Assembly: GCA_038257155.1 (NCBI GenBank)
Contig: JBBSJP010000001.1
Location: forward strand, 186,001-250,000
Reading direction: 5' to 3'
DNA from: JANJTY01 sp038257155
GTDB lineage: Bacteria > Pseudomonadota > Gammaproteobacteria > Xanthomonadales > Xanthomonadaceae
Length of the DNA: 64,000 bases
Shown here piece after piece: positions 35,537 to 47,160 of the stretch (its first letter is position 1; each line of letters begins with the position of its first letter). Both the position numbers and the translations under genes were made by a program. The notes beneath the pieces were generated by a model. The model was given only the letters and a program-made list of their open reading frames with translations, was not told the DNA's origin and did no database searches.

Positions 35537-36094
35537 ATGACTGCGACGCTGTCAGAGCACTGGGATGCGTGCTGGGCACGCCTGGCTGAAGGCGTGCGCT
35601 CCGCGGAGTCGCCGTTCCATCAGGGCGTGCTCGCTACCCTGTCGCCCGACGGAGCGCAGGCGCGCTACGTGGTGTTGCGCGCCGCGGATGCAGAGGCTGG
35701 CGTGCTGTCGTTTCACACCGACGCGCGCGCGATGAAGATCCGCCATCTGGCGCTGGATCCGCGTGCCAGCTGGTGCTTCTACGGTGACCGCCTGCAGCTG
35801 CGCGCGCAAGGCAATGTCGAGTTGCTGGCGGTTGAGGATTCTCCCAGCGCAGAGCAGGCCTGGCTGGCACTGAGCGACACGCAGCGCGCGATGTACCTGG
35901 GCGACGCGGCACCGGGCAGCGAGCTACCTGCAGCCGGTGTGTCACGGGTCGAGGAAGCGAGTCCGCGCCAGTTTCGCCTGGCGCGGCTGCAACTTCAGTC
36001 GCTCGATGCGCTCTGGTTGCATCGCGACGGCCAGGTGCGCCGACATTTCGAGCGCGGCAACAAGCAATGGAAGGAATCAGCCCTGGTGCCCTGA
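35537..36094 (+). CDS. Pyridoxamine 5'-phosphate oxidase family protein
   Basis: The 185-residue protein shows the split-barrel FMN-binding pattern: GVLATLSPDGAQARYVVLR, the SFHTDARAMKIRHL loop that binds FMN phosphate, a WCFYGDRLQLRAQG strand, and a C-terminal helix ending in RHF. It is smaller than true PdxH (about 215 residues) and lacks the clear C-terminal PLP-binding RL-P motif, so substrate oxidation of pyridoxamine phosphate is not assured. It is 13 bases downstream of the peptidase gene and overlaps the convergent sulfotransferase-like gene by 18 bases. The DUF2470/Alr4036 branch is a possible alternative placement. Confidence 0.82.
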   Translation: MTATLSEHWDACWARLAEGVRSAESPFHQGVLATLSPDGAQARYVVLRAADAEAGVLSFHTDARAMKIRHLALDPRASWCFYGDRLQLRAQGNVELLAVEDSPSAEQAWLALSDTQRAMYLGDAAPGSELPAAGVSRVEEASPRQFRLARLQLQSLDALWLHRDGQVRRHFERGNKQWKESALVP

Positions 36095-36859
36095 GGCCTT
36101 TGCCGTTTTCTCGGTAGCGGCTGGCACCTGCAGGCGATGCGCGTGCAGGTGTCGATAGTGCGGCAGGCAGTCTTCGACGATGTCTTCCAGTTCGTCCGGC
36201 AGCGGTTCCACGCGCTGCGCCGGCGCGGTGAAACCGGTCGAGCGCTGCACCGCCGAGTACCAGTGCGGAGCCCAGACGCCATCGCTTTCGCGCGGTCCAG
36301 GCGGCCAGCCCAGCATGCTGACATCGAAGGCGATGCCCAGTCGCCCGCACCAGGCCCGCAGCATGGCTTCGGGGGCGGCAAGGAACTCATGTGCATCGAT
36401 CACTACGGGCACTTCGCCATGCCGTTCGCAGACCAGTTCGAAGATTTCGGCCTGCTGCGGATAACCCAGGTCCTCGGCGCTGTCGGGGGCGCGTTTCTTG
36501 CTGTAGGAAAGCAGCACTTCATGCGGATCGCGGATCAGGAAGCAGTTCACCACTTGCTTCAGCCAGTCGCGGCCCACGTCGGGCAGCAGATGGTGGCTCA
36601 TGTGTTTCTGGTACCAGATCGCGCGCCCGTCGGGCACCGGTCCGGTCAGCTGCGCGACCACCTTTTGCCAGTCGATCTCACCGCTCGCGATGATCTCGTC
36701 GCGCGCTGGATGATCCAGGCCCGTCTCGGCCAGATAGTGGGCGTAGAGCGGCTCGTCGACCACGGCACAGTCCGGACGGTTCTCCCAGGCGCGCATCATC
36801 GCGGTGGAGATATTGCGCGGTCCGGACCAGCAGGCGATGCGCAGCGGCTTGGGTTTCAT
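36077..36859 (-). CDS. Sulfotransferase-like protein (P-loop fold)
   Basis: ATG 36859 begins KPLRIACWSGPRNIST, which contains the 5'-phosphosulfate-binding-like loop (SGPRNISTAMM) of a sulfotransferase-like family found in bacteria and eukaryotes. The 260-residue protein also has the 3'-phosphate-binding-like strand FLIRDPHEVLLSY. Residues about 95-101 (YQKHMSHH) could be the catalytic base region. The family is often fused to or adjacent to class IV aminotransferases and is sometimes misannotated as aminotransferase. Here the next gene upstream on the same strand is such an aminotransferase (230-bp gap). Sulfated substrate unknown. Confidence 0.8.
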   Translation of the reverse strand: MKPKPLRIACWSGPRNISTAMMRAWENRPDCAVVDEPLYAHYLAETGLDHPARDEIIASGEIDWQKVVAQLTGPVPDGRAIWYQKHMSHHLLPDVGRDWLKQVVNCFLIRDPHEVLLSYSKKRAPDSAEDLGYPQQAEIFELVCERHGEVPVVIDAHEFLAAPEAMLRAWCGRLGIAFDVSMLGWPPGPRESDGVWAPHWYSAVQRSTGFTAPAQRVEPLPDELEDIVEDCLPHYRHLHAHRLQVPAATEKTAKASGHQG

Positions 36860-37089
36860 CCTAGATCCCGTAGTTGGACGCGCCCGAGAGTGCGTCTGGC
36901 CGGTTGGCTGGCAAGGCGCGACGACGAGCAGGTTGGCCACCTGCAAGGAGAAGCAACGCCGCCAGGCGGCCGGCCAGGCGCGCTATCGGGTGTGTAGCGG
37001 CCCGCGCCAATCGGGAGAGGTGATGCTTGCGGAAGAATTCTATCCATCTCGACGCCTTGTGCGAAGCTGAAAGCGATCAACTGCGGAAT

Positions 37090-38022
37090 CTAGGATGAGG
37101 GTCTCTCCTGTGTGGCGATGTCGCGCTGGACCAGGTCACGATAAAGCAGCTGCAGGCGTTCGACCATCGCGCCACGTGTACCACTGCCGATGCGGCGGCC
37201 ATCGACTTCCGCTACCGGCACCACACCGGCAAACGTGCCGGTAACGAAGGCCTCGTCGGCGCCGTACACCTCACTCAGGCTGAAACGCTTCTCCAATGCC
37301 GGGATGCCTTGCTCGCGACACAGGCGCAGGACATTACTGCGGGTGATGCCGGCCAGGCAATAGTCACCCGTCGAGGTCCACACTTCGCCACGCCGCACGA
37401 TGAAGAAATGCGTGGAATTGCAGGTCGCGACGAAACCGTCCGGGTCCAGCATCAGGGCCTCGTCGGCGCCGGCCTTGGTCGCCTGGATGCAGGCGGTGAT
37501 GCAGTTGAGCTTGGAGTGGCTGTTGAGCTTGGGGTCCTGCACATCGGGCGCACCGCGCCGCACGTGCACGGTGAACAGGCGCAGGCCACGCGTGGCGGCG
37601 TCGGGTGCCGGGAGCTTGTATTCCGCCACGATCACCACGGTGGCCGGACCAATGCAGACGCGCGGGTCCTGGTAGGGCGTGGACTTCAGCCCACGTGTCA
37701 CCATCAGGCGCAGATGCGCGCCCTCGCTCATGCCATTGGCAGCGAGCGTGCGGTATAGCGCGGCGGTCAGCTCGGCGCGATCCAGGCCGATGTCCATGTC
37801 GAGCGCCTTGGCGCCCTCGATCAGCCGGTCGAGATGCGCATCGAGAAAGGCGATGCGCCCGCCGTGCACGCGCAGTCCTTCCCACACGCCATCGCCCAGC
37901 ACGAAGCCGGAGTCGAACACCGAGACCATTGCTTCATTGCGCGGCTTGAGCTCGCCATTGACGTAGACCTGCACGCTGTCGTTACGCGGGTCGCTGCGAT
38001 GCGCGTGGCTGCCTGGCGCCAT
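37090..38022 (-). CDS. Class IV aminotransferase (PLP; branched-chain or D-amino acid type)
   Basis: I use ATG 38022 (MAPGSHAH) giving 310 residues; ATG 38067 is a possible longer start. The fold-type IV core is clear: VYVNGELKPRNEAMVSVFDS, GDGVWEGLRVHGG, the PLP lysine in KLNSHSKLNCITACIQ, EALMLDPDGFVATCNSTHFF, and GITRSNVLRLC. The sequence is closest in pattern to IlvE/D-amino acid aminotransferase-like enzymes and not to 4-amino-4-deoxychorismate lyase, but substrate cannot be read. The gene is divergent from the Na/Pi transporter, so their 5' ends nearly overlap. The sulfotransferase-like gene downstream may be in the same operon. Confidence 0.85.
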   Translation of the reverse strand: MAPGSHAHRSDPRNDSVQVYVNGELKPRNEAMVSVFDSGFVLGDGVWEGLRVHGGRIAFLDAHLDRLIEGAKALDMDIGLDRAELTAALYRTLAANGMSEGAHLRLMVTRGLKSTPYQDPRVCIGPATVVIVAEYKLPAPDAATRGLRLFTVHVRRGAPDVQDPKLNSHSKLNCITACIQATKAGADEALMLDPDGFVATCNSTHFFIVRRGEVWTSTGDYCLAGITRSNVLRLCREQGIPALEKRFSLSEVYGADEAFVTGTFAGVVPVAEVDGRRIGSGTRGAMVERLQLLYRDLVQRDIATQERPSS

Positions 38023-38170
38023 GGGGCCGCTATCCGGGAGTCGATGGGTGACAGATGGTAGCCGCATGCGAGGCCGGTTTCGCAAGCCCTGTTTCAATGC
38101 AGGCGCCATCTGGCTGGAAGCGCCGCGAATGCGTATCGTCAGCGGTCGCTGCATGGCTGCGGAGATGCCG

Positions 38171-39832
38171 ATGGACTTTCTTCCCCTGCTCGCCGGGCTC
38201 GGCCTGTTCATGCTTGGCATGAAGCAGCTGGAGGAGTCACTCGCGGTGCTGGCCGGCGTGCCTTTCAGGCGCTTTCTGCGCGATCACGCCAATACCCCGT
38301 TGCGCGGCATCGTGGTGGGCACGGCCGCCACCGCCGTGTTGCAGAGCAGTTCGCTCGTCTCGCTGCTGGTGCTGGCCTTCGTGGGTGCCGGCATCATGCA
38401 GCTGTCGGGCGCGATTGGCGTGATCATGGGCGCAAACCTGGGAACCACGGTGACTGGCTGGCTGGTTGCGACCCTGGGTTTCAAGCTGAACCTCACGCCG
38501 CTGGCGCTGGGCTTTGTCGGCGTCGGCGGGCTGGGCGTCACCCTGCTGCCCAAGGGTGGACAGCTACGCGATCTGGCCGGCTTCATCGTTGGCTTTGGCC
38601 TGCTGCTGTTCGGCCTGGACCTGATGAAGCAAGGCGTGGAAACCTTTGCCGCACAGTTCGACGTCAGTCCGTTTGCGGGGTGGTCGATCTTTCTGCTGGC
38701 GCTGCTCGGTGTCGGTGTTACCGCGGTGATCCAGTCTAGTTCGGCGTCGATGATGATCGCGATCTCGGCGCTGCACGGCGGCGTGCTCAGCCTGGAGGCG
38801 GCCGCTGCCTTTGCCATCGGCACTGGCGTGGGCACCACGATAACCGCCGTGCTGGGCTCGGTCGGCGGCAGCCCTGACAAGAAGCGCGTCGCCGCCGCGC
38901 ATGTGATTTTCAATCTGCTCAAGGCGGCACTGGCACTGAGCATCATGTATCCCTTGCTGGACCTGCTGGGACGAGTTCCTGCCCTGCAGGATCCGCTGCT
39001 GCGTCTGGTCGCATTCCACAGCAGCTTCAACCTGATCGGCATCCTGGCGTTCCTGCCGCTGACCGGCATCGGCGCACGCTTTCTCGGCCGGCGCTTCAAG
39101 AGCGGCGATCAGCAAGTGAACGATTTCCTGCACCGCACCGGCATCGAGGTGCCCGAGGCGGCTTGTGAAGCCGTGCGCAAGGAGGTGCTGCGCGGGGTCT
39201 GCATGAGCATGGGCCTGAACCGCTACGCGCTGCGCCTGCATCCGCCAAAGAACACGCTGTGGCCGGACCCGGATGCCAATGATCCGCGCGCCGGGCGGCG
39301 CAGCTATGGCCAGCGCTACGAACGCCTCAAACGCCTCGAAGGCGAACTCGCCGAGTACGTCGTCGCGCTGCAGGCGCGGGAACTGCCGCTTGAAGCGGGC
39401 CGCAACCTCATCAACCAGCTCGAAGCCATGCGTCTGGCGGTGATCTCGGCCAAGTCGGTGAAGGATGTGCGGCAAAATCTGGTGGAACTGCGTCTGGCGA
39501 TGCGCGGTGTTGTGGACGGTTGGCTGAGCCGCTTCGAGGACAATGCCGAGAAGCTCTACACCGCGCTGGATCATCTCGATCCGGCGCAATCACCCGGCTC
39601 GACCATCGAGGCCTTGTCGCGCTTGCGCAACGAGATGCGCGACGCGCGCGACGCCATCGTTTCCGACCTCTACAAGGCAGCGGGTCGGCGAGAGCTGGAC
39701 GAACTGGAACTGTCGACCCTCTTCAACGTGAACCGTGAGTTGCATTCTTCGAGCAAAGCCTTGCTGCGCGCACTCAATGCGCACCTGTTGCCGCCAGAAA
39801 CCGCCTCGGTGCTGGAGGCGGCCAACGCCTGA
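38171..39832 (+). CDS. Na/Pi cotransporter family protein (NptA/PhoU-domain type)
   Basis: ATG 38171 follows GGAG with ideal spacing; upstream in-frame ATGs exist but precede non-membrane sequence. The 553-residue protein has the two inverted repeats of the Na/Pi cotransporter fold, each with a QSSS motif (VLQSSSLVS near residue 57 and VIQSSSASMM near 190), about nine membrane segments within the first 315 residues, and a C-terminal helical PhoU-like cytoplasmic domain. It should import phosphate with sodium, or export it, as proposed for bacterial members. No pho-box-like sequence was identified upstream. Monocistronic. Confidence 0.9.
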   Translation: MDFLPLLAGLGLFMLGMKQLEESLAVLAGVPFRRFLRDHANTPLRGIVVGTAATAVLQSSSLVSLLVLAFVGAGIMQLSGAIGVIMGANLGTTVTGWLVATLGFKLNLTPLALGFVGVGGLGVTLLPKGGQLRDLAGFIVGFGLLLFGLDLMKQGVETFAAQFDVSPFAGWSIFLLALLGVGVTAVIQSSSASMMIAISALHGGVLSLEAAAAFAIGTGVGTTITAVLGSVGGSPDKKRVAAAHVIFNLLKAALALSIMYPLLDLLGRVPALQDPLLRLVAFHSSFNLIGILAFLPLTGIGARFLGRRFKSGDQQVNDFLHRTGIEVPEAACEAVRKEVLRGVCMSMGLNRYALRLHPPKNTLWPDPDANDPRAGRRSYGQRYERLKRLEGELAEYVVALQARELPLEAGRNLINQLEAMRLAVISAKSVKDVRQNLVELRLAMRGVVDGWLSRFEDNAEKLYTALDHLDPAQSPGSTIEALSRLRNEMRDARDAIVSDLYKAAGRRELDELELSTLFNVNRELHSSSKALLRALNAHLLPPETASVLEAANA

Positions 39833-39864
39833 ATGCTCGCTGTGGCAAAGCTTCGTGCTACGCC

Positions 39865-39942
39865 GGTGGGCCAAGGCCCACCCTACCCATGCTATCGCGG
39901 TGCATCATGCAACCAGCCCCGTAGGGTGGGCCTTGGCCCACC
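39865..39942. repeat. Inverted repeat of the GGTGGGCCTTGGCCCACC type
   Basis: The unit GGTGGGCCAAGGCCCACCCTACC at 39865-39887 (shown whole is a 23-base site; its core is GGGCCAAGGCCC) recurs inverted as GTAGGGTGGGCCTTGGCCCACC at 39921-39942, separated by 33 bases. Each arm is itself nearly self-complementary. Such units are scattered in Xanthomonadales genomes. Here it lies after the transporter gene and before the ECF sigma gene, and could end transcription of the first. Confidence 0.6.
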
Positions 39943-40054
39943 GAACCCTCAGCCGCGGTTTGAACCCGCTGGACCGGACGCGCAGAATCCAGAATCCAGA
40001 ATCCATGCGCCACATTGCCCAGCCAGGCGCCATCACCACAGAGCCCGTGAATCC

Positions 40055-40650
40055 ATGCAATCGGAGCCAGGCCAGACCGATCCGCTCGCGCACATCACCC
40101 GCATTCTTGCAGCGGCAGGTGATGCCAATCCGCTCGATACGCTGATGCCGCTGGTGCATGCCGATCTGCGTCGCCTGGCGCGTGCGCAGCGCAGCCGCAT
40201 GGAGCCGGGTGAAACCCTGTCGACCACGGCCCTGGTCAACGAGGCCTATCTGAAGCTGCGTCGGGCCGACTATCCCAACCTGCAGGACCGCGAGCATTTC
40301 TTCTCGCTGGTGGCGCGCGCCATGCGCCAGATCCTGATCGATCATGCGCGCTCGCGGCTCTCAGAGCGCCGCCGCATGGATGTGGTGCGCATCGAACTGG
40401 AGGAGCGACCGGAATCCGACGCGATCGAACTGCAGCGCCTGCTGGAAATCGACTCGGCGGTCAGCGAGCTGGAGAAGCAGCATCCGCGTCTGGCGCAGGT
40501 GGTGATGTTCCGTTATTTTGCCGGCTACTCTGCGGCCGAGACCGCCGGCCTGCTGGATGTCACCGAACGCACCGTCAATCGCGACTGGCAGAAGGCGCGC
40601 GCCTTCCTGACCATGTCGCTGGAGCAGCGCGAGCACGGTGAGCAGCACGA

Positions 40651-40654
<4 letters not shown>
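40055..40654 (+). CDS. ECF sigma factor (Sigma70_ECF, TIGR02999-like)
   Basis: The start at ATG 40055 (MQSEPGQTDP) gives 199 residues. Region 2 contains ETLSTTALVNEAYLKL and RAMRQILIDHARSR, typical of the PF07638/Sig-70_X6 group; region 4 is FRYFAGYSAAETAGLLDVTERTVNRDW. Members of this ECF group are typically paired with a Ser/Thr kinase instead of an anti-sigma factor, as is the case here: the kinase gene begins within the stop (ATGA at 40651-40654). It probably directs RNA polymerase to a small regulon in response to kinase signalling. A recognisable autoregulated promoter was not found. Confidence 0.92.
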
Positions 40655-43161
<2,507 letters not shown>

Positions 43162-43267
43162 ATCCTTCGTCCGTTGCGCGCTATTGTCACGGGCATCGGG
43201 ACGCACGGCCGCAGTCTGGTGTCGCGCACCGTAACCATCACCAAGTGCATTGCTCGGGGAGCATCAA

Positions 43268-43879
43268 ATGAACAAGGGTCTGCTGGGCTGTCTGATCGTG
43301 GGGCTGGTGATTCTGGTGGTGGGTGGCGCCGTGGCCTGGTTCGTGGTGGTCAAGCCGATGTGGGACGCGGGCAGCGAGATCTACGCTGCCGGCCAGCAAT
43401 TGGTACAGGTGGCCGAACTCGATGCCAAGGTCAGCAACACGCAGACTTTTGACGAACCGGTGGACGGCCGCCTCAGCGAGGTTCAGGTGCAGCGCTTCCT
43501 CGCCGTGCAGTCGGCCATCGAGCAGGGTCTGGGCGGCCACGGCAATGCCCTGGAAGCGAAGTACGATGCCCTCAAGCGCGATGTGGAACAGGAAGGCCGC
43601 GAACCGAACATGCAGGAAATCTTCGGCGCCTACGGCGACGTGTCCGGCATCATTCTCACCGCCAAGCAGGCCCAGGTCGACGCGCTCAATGCGCAGGGCA
43701 TGTCGCTGGCCGAGTACCGCTACCTGCGCATGCAGGCCTACCTGGCTGCCGGCATCGCATTGAACGACGAAACCCCCAAGGAGTTCGCCGGCAGCGCCGC
43801 GGCGCACAACGCCGAACTGCTGCGCCCGCACAAGGAATTGCTCGAACGCACCCTGCCTACCGCCTGGCTGGGGTTCTGA
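43268..43879 (+). CDS. Hypothetical single-pass membrane protein (203 aa)
   Basis: GGGGAG lies about 8 bases before ATG 43268. The protein starts with a hydrophobic anchor (LLGCLIVGLVILVVGGAVAW) and continues as an alpha-helical, charged periplasmic domain of about 170 residues, with no recognised motif. The pattern (short positive N terminus, one helix) indicates N-in topology. It follows the kinase with a 106-bp gap and is convergent with the next gene (17-bp gap). A link to the kinase is possible from position only. I do not recognise the family. Confidence 0.65.
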   Translation: MNKGLLGCLIVGLVILVVGGAVAWFVVVKPMWDAGSEIYAAGQQLVQVAELDAKVSNTQTFDEPVDGRLSEVQVQRFLAVQSAIEQGLGGHGNALEAKYDALKRDVEQEGREPNMQEIFGAYGDVSGIILTAKQAQVDALNAQGMSLAEYRYLRMQAYLAAGIALNDETPKEFAGSAAAHNAELLRPHKELLERTLPTAWLGF

Positions 43880-43896
43880 TGTTCATTCGTTGACGT

Positions 43897-45204
43897 CTAC
43901 TCCGCCGCGGGTTCATCTGCAGCGGCAGCGACGCTCGGCCATGTCCAGCGGAATTCGCTGGTGGTGCCGGGTGCCAGCAGGGGCACGCTCAATACATGAT
44001 CGCCGCTGCTCGGGTCGGTGTGGAATCGCAAGTCGTCCTGTGCCAGCGAAGCGGGCCGCTGCGCAAAGGCTTGTGCGGGGTCGCCCGCCTGGTCGCGCAG
44101 CCACAACGCGGTGCCGACGACACGCAGCTCGCGATCAAGGTCCAGCAGGGAGAGGAAATAACGATCGATGTCGCCGGGCCCGACACCGGTCAGAACGCAA
44201 CCAAAGGGATTGAAGCTCCAACCCAGCCAGTTGCATTTCGGTGGCGCTTGCGCTGGCAAGGGCTGGCGCAAGCTGATGTGCTTCCGCTCAGCGACGCTGC
44301 AGTGCCGAGCCAGTGGGCTGCCCATCAAGGCCAGGGTGTGTTCGCTGCTGAAGAAGCCACCGGCGACACGGTCCGACCACGAAATGTCCTTGCCCCCCGC
44401 GAGGCTCTCGCGCAGCGTGCTCTCATACAGACGGAACTCGCGCTGCATGGCGGGACATTGGTCCAGTTCGGAATCGGCCAAGGGTGCGAAGGCTGCGGCG
44501 CAGGAGGCTGGCAAGGCCAGGTCGGTCGGTGCCTCGCGCAGCAGTTCGCTTAGCAGGCGTGCGGACAGGCGGATCTGCCGCACTCCCCACACGTCCACCA
44601 CCAGGCTGTTGCTGCCATGGCGCAGTCGACGCCACGCCGCTGCGTCATCGCACAAACGCTGCAGCGCTTGCGCCGGCCTTCCATCGACTGCTTCCAGCGC
44701 GCTCGCCACCTGGCTCCAGCCGACGAACCCAGCGAAGGGCGGCAATTCACTCTCGCTCAGATTGTGGCGCGGGTCGCGGTAGTGGCCGTGACGCTGCAGT
44801 CCGCGCAGGGCTGCGTCCACACCAGCAGAGCGTTGCAGAACCCCGGCGAGTTCTGCATGCGCATCGCGTACCGGCGCCAGGCAGGGCTGGTCAAGGTTTC
44901 GGCACAGCTCGCTCCAGACGCCCTCGGGGGACGAGCGCGCGGTAAAGCCGGCCTGCAGTTCGCGCGGCAGCTCCTCGGGCGGCAGCTGCAGCAAGGCCTC
45001 GTGCTGAGACGCGGGCACTTCGTAAGCCGCCAGCCACAGGCTCTGGAAGGCATTGCTGCCCGTCACCGGCGACGGGGGAGCACGCAACAGGATTAAATCG
45101 GCCCGCTGCGTGGAACTGAGCGGTGGCATCAAGCCGCTGTGCACCAGGATCAGCCACAGGGCCAGCATGGCTGGCAACAACAGCAACAATCCCCATCGCC
45201 GCAT
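43897..45204 (-). CDS. Hypothetical exported or membrane-anchored protein (435 aa)
   Basis: ATG 45204 starts a hydrophobic N-terminal segment (WGLLLLLPAMLALWLILVHSG) acting as signal anchor, followed by about 400 mostly helical residues with several conserved-looking patches (NLSESELPPFAGFVGWS; FNPFGCVLTGVG). Cysteines at scattered positions suggest a periplasmic, possibly disulfide-bonded protein. No catalytic motif is recognised. It is convergent with the 203-residue gene and upstream, on the same strand, of no other gene in the vicinity. Codon use is normal for the backbone. Confidence 0.65.
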   Translation of the reverse strand: MRRWGLLLLLPAMLALWLILVHSGLMPPLSSTQRADLILLRAPPSPVTGSNAFQSLWLAAYEVPASQHEALLQLPPEELPRELQAGFTARSSPEGVWSELCRNLDQPCLAPVRDAHAELAGVLQRSAGVDAALRGLQRHGHYRDPRHNLSESELPPFAGFVGWSQVASALEAVDGRPAQALQRLCDDAAAWRRLRHGSNSLVVDVWGVRQIRLSARLLSELLREAPTDLALPASCAAAFAPLADSELDQCPAMQREFRLYESTLRESLAGGKDISWSDRVAGGFFSSEHTLALMGSPLARHCSVAERKHISLRQPLPAQAPPKCNWLGWSFNPFGCVLTGVGPGDIDRYFLSLLDLDRELRVVGTALWLRDQAGDPAQAFAQRPASLAQDDLRFHTDPSSGDHVLSVPLLAPGTTSEFRWTWPSVAAAADEPAAE

Positions 45205-45419
45205 GGTGTCGGTCTCCCCGTGACCTGCTCCAGTGCCTCATCTTCGCGCCCACGGCCGCGCGGCGCAATCGAGGCTCAGGCTCGCGCAGGACCAGGGTGG
45301 TGAGAGCTCGCTCGACAGGCACGCAGAGGTGCGGATACCTGTCCGCGCGCCGCTGGATGCGGACCCTGGCGACAGGAGCCCCGATCCGCAGCGCTGGAAG
45401 CAGCCGCCGACGTGCCACA

Positions 45420-45451
45420 GAAAAAACTCGGGCCCGCAGCGCGGGCCCGAA
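45420..45451 (-). terminator. Rho-independent terminator of glnA
   Basis: Read on the minus strand, TCGGGCCCGC-GCTGC-GGGCCCGA forms an 8-bp-plus GC-only stem with a small loop and is followed by GTTTTTT. It is placed 38 bases after the glnA stop and oriented for glnA. This is the clearest terminator in the window. Confidence 0.88.
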
Positions 45452-45488
45452 CTCGTTGGGCAATGGCTGGCCCCGCCGGGCCAAGGGC

Positions 45489-46898
45489 TCAGATCGAGTA
45501 ATACATCTGGAACTCGAGCGGATGCGCGGCCGAGCGGTAACGGGTGACTTCCTGCATCTTCAATGCGATGTAGCCGTCGATGAAGTCGTCGCTCATCACG
45601 CCGCCGGCCTTGAGGAAGTCGCGATCCTTGTCGAGTGCATCCAGCGCCATGTCGAGGCTGGAACACACCTGCGGGATGTTGCGCGCCTCTTCCGGCGGCA
45701 GGTCGTAGAGATCCTTGTCGGCCGGCTCGCCCGGATCGATCTTGTTGATGATGCCGTCGAGGCCCGCCATCATCAGGGCGGTGAAGGTGAGGTAGCCGGT
45801 CTGCACCGGATCCGGGAAACGGAACTCGACGCGCCGCGCCTTCGGGTTGGTGACGAAGGGAATGCGGCAGGAGGCCGAGCGGTTGCGTGCCGAGTAGGCC
45901 AGCATCACCGGCGCCTCGAAGCCAGGCACCAGGCGCTTGTAGCTGTTGGTGCTGCTGTTGGCGAAGGCATTGATGGCGCGCGCGTGCTTGAACACGCCGC
46001 CGATGTACCACAGGGCGAGCTGCGACAGGCCGCCGTAGCCATCACCGGTGAACAGGTTGGTGCCGGCCTTGGCGAGCGACTGGTGCACGTGCATGCCGCT
46101 GCCGTTGTCGCCGACGATGGGCTTGGGCATGAAGGTCAGGGTCTTGCCGTTGCGGTGCGCGACGTTCTTCAGCACGTACTTCATGGTGAGCAGCTCGTCG
46201 GCCTTCTTCACCAGCGAGTTGAACTTGGTGCCGATTTCGCACTGGCCGGGGCCGGCCACTTCGTGGTGGTGAACCTCGACCTCGATGCCGCACTCCTCCA
46301 GCACCTTGCACATCTCGGCGCGCAGGTCCTGGAACGAGTCGACCGGGCTGACCGGGAAATAGCCGCCCTTCACGCCGGGACGATGGCCGGCATTGCCGCC
46401 CTCGAACTTCTTGCCCGAGCTCCAAGGCGCTTCTTCCGAATCGATCTCGAAGAAGCTGCGGCCCATCTCGTTGGCCCAGCGCACCGCATCGAAGATGAAG
46501 AACTCCGGCTCCGGTCCGAAGAAGGCCTGGTCGGCAATGCCGGTCGACTTCAGGAAGGCCTCGGCGCGCTTGGCCAGTGAACGCGGGCAGCGGCCGTAAG
46601 CCTGCATGGTGGCCGGCTCCAGCACGTCGCAGGTCAGGATCAGGGTGGGATCGGCAGTGAAGGGATCGACCACCGCGGTGGAAGTGTCCGGCATCAGCAC
46701 CATGTCGGACTCGTTGATGCCCTTCCAGCCCGAGATCGAACTGCCGTCGAACATCTTGCCTTCCTCGAACAGGCCAGGCTCGAAGATGCGCACCGGATAG
46801 GTGACGTGGTGCTGCTTGCCAAGGATGTCGGCGAAGCGCAGATCGATGAACTCGATCTTGTGATCCTTGACCAGCTTCTCGACGTGTTCGTAGGACAT
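45489..46898 (-). CDS. glnA: Type I glutamine synthetase
   Basis: ATG 46898 (MSYEHVEKLVKDHK), with GGAG upstream, gives 469 residues, the normal GSI length. Present are the beta-grasp with FDGSSISGWKGI, the catalytic glutamates in FGPEPEFFIFD and in EVEVHHHEVAGPGQCEIG, the ATP/glutamate-binding NGSGMHVHQS, RIPFVTNPKARRVEFRFPD, and the C-terminal adenylylation loop tyrosine (KDLYDLPPEE), so this is the GSI-beta form controlled by GlnE. The enzyme makes glutamine from glutamate, ammonia and ATP. A sigma-54 promoter and an NtrC-like site lie upstream, and a terminator downstream, so it is a single-gene unit without ntrBC adjoining. Confidence 0.97.
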   Translation of the reverse strand: MSYEHVEKLVKDHKIEFIDLRFADILGKQHHVTYPVRIFEPGLFEEGKMFDGSSISGWKGINESDMVLMPDTSTAVVDPFTADPTLILTCDVLEPATMQAYGRCPRSLAKRAEAFLKSTGIADQAFFGPEPEFFIFDAVRWANEMGRSFFEIDSEEAPWSSGKKFEGGNAGHRPGVKGGYFPVSPVDSFQDLRAEMCKVLEECGIEVEVHHHEVAGPGQCEIGTKFNSLVKKADELLTMKYVLKNVAHRNGKTLTFMPKPIVGDNGSGMHVHQSLAKAGTNLFTGDGYGGLSQLALWYIGGVFKHARAINAFANSSTNSYKRLVPGFEAPVMLAYSARNRSASCRIPFVTNPKARRVEFRFPDPVQTGYLTFTALMMAGLDGIINKIDPGEPADKDLYDLPPEEARNIPQVCSSLDMALDALDKDRDFLKAGGVMSDDFIDGYIALKMQEVTRYRSAAHPLEFQMYYSI

Positions 46899-46934
46899 GG
46901 GTGTGGCTCCGGTGGTGATGGGATGGGCGGTATG

Positions 46935-46950
46935 TGCAAGGGACGTGCCA
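46935..46950 (-). promoter_or_regulatory. Sigma-54 (-24/-12) promoter of glnA
   Basis: On the minus strand this reads TGGCAC-GTCCC-TTGCA, an exact match to the consensus TGGCAC-N5-TTGCW with the invariant GG and GC 12 bases apart. It ends 37 bases before ATG 46898, so the transcript should start near 46923-46925 and give a leader of about 27 bases. The ribosome-binding site is CCGGAG. This implies nitrogen control through RpoN and NtrC. Confidence 0.9.
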
Positions 46951-46964
46951 GGGGAGCGTGGAGC

Positions 46965-47011
46965 GGGAACGGGGAACGGGGAACAGGGAACAGGGAACGG
47001 GGAACGGGGGA
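46965..47011. repeat. Heptanucleotide tandem repeat (GGGAACG/GGGAACA)
   Basis: About six copies of the 7-base unit GGGAAC(G/A) run without interruption just upstream of the sigma-54 promoter, ending in a variant GGGGAGC. The number of units could vary between strains by slippage. It lies between the promoter and the distant NtrC-like site. Confidence 0.85.
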
Positions 47012-47160
47012 GCGAAGCGCGGAGCGTGGCGGGGAGAGCAGGCGGCTGGCGGCATCCCATGCCGCCATCGCGGTTCCTTCGATGGCCGAATGACCATCAG
47101 GCAACGTCGGCACAGGGGTGCCGACCTACCGGCTGATAGTGGGGGCAACTTCAGTTCAGA

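Noticed and set aside
37090..38067. Longer start for the aminotransferase at 38067
   Set aside because: Possible, but neither start has a strong ribosome-binding site and the extra 15 residues are not typical of the family, so the shorter one was listed.
46965..47011. CRISPR-like array
   Set aside because: Units are 7 bases in direct tandem with no spacers, so this is a microsatellite, not a CRISPR.
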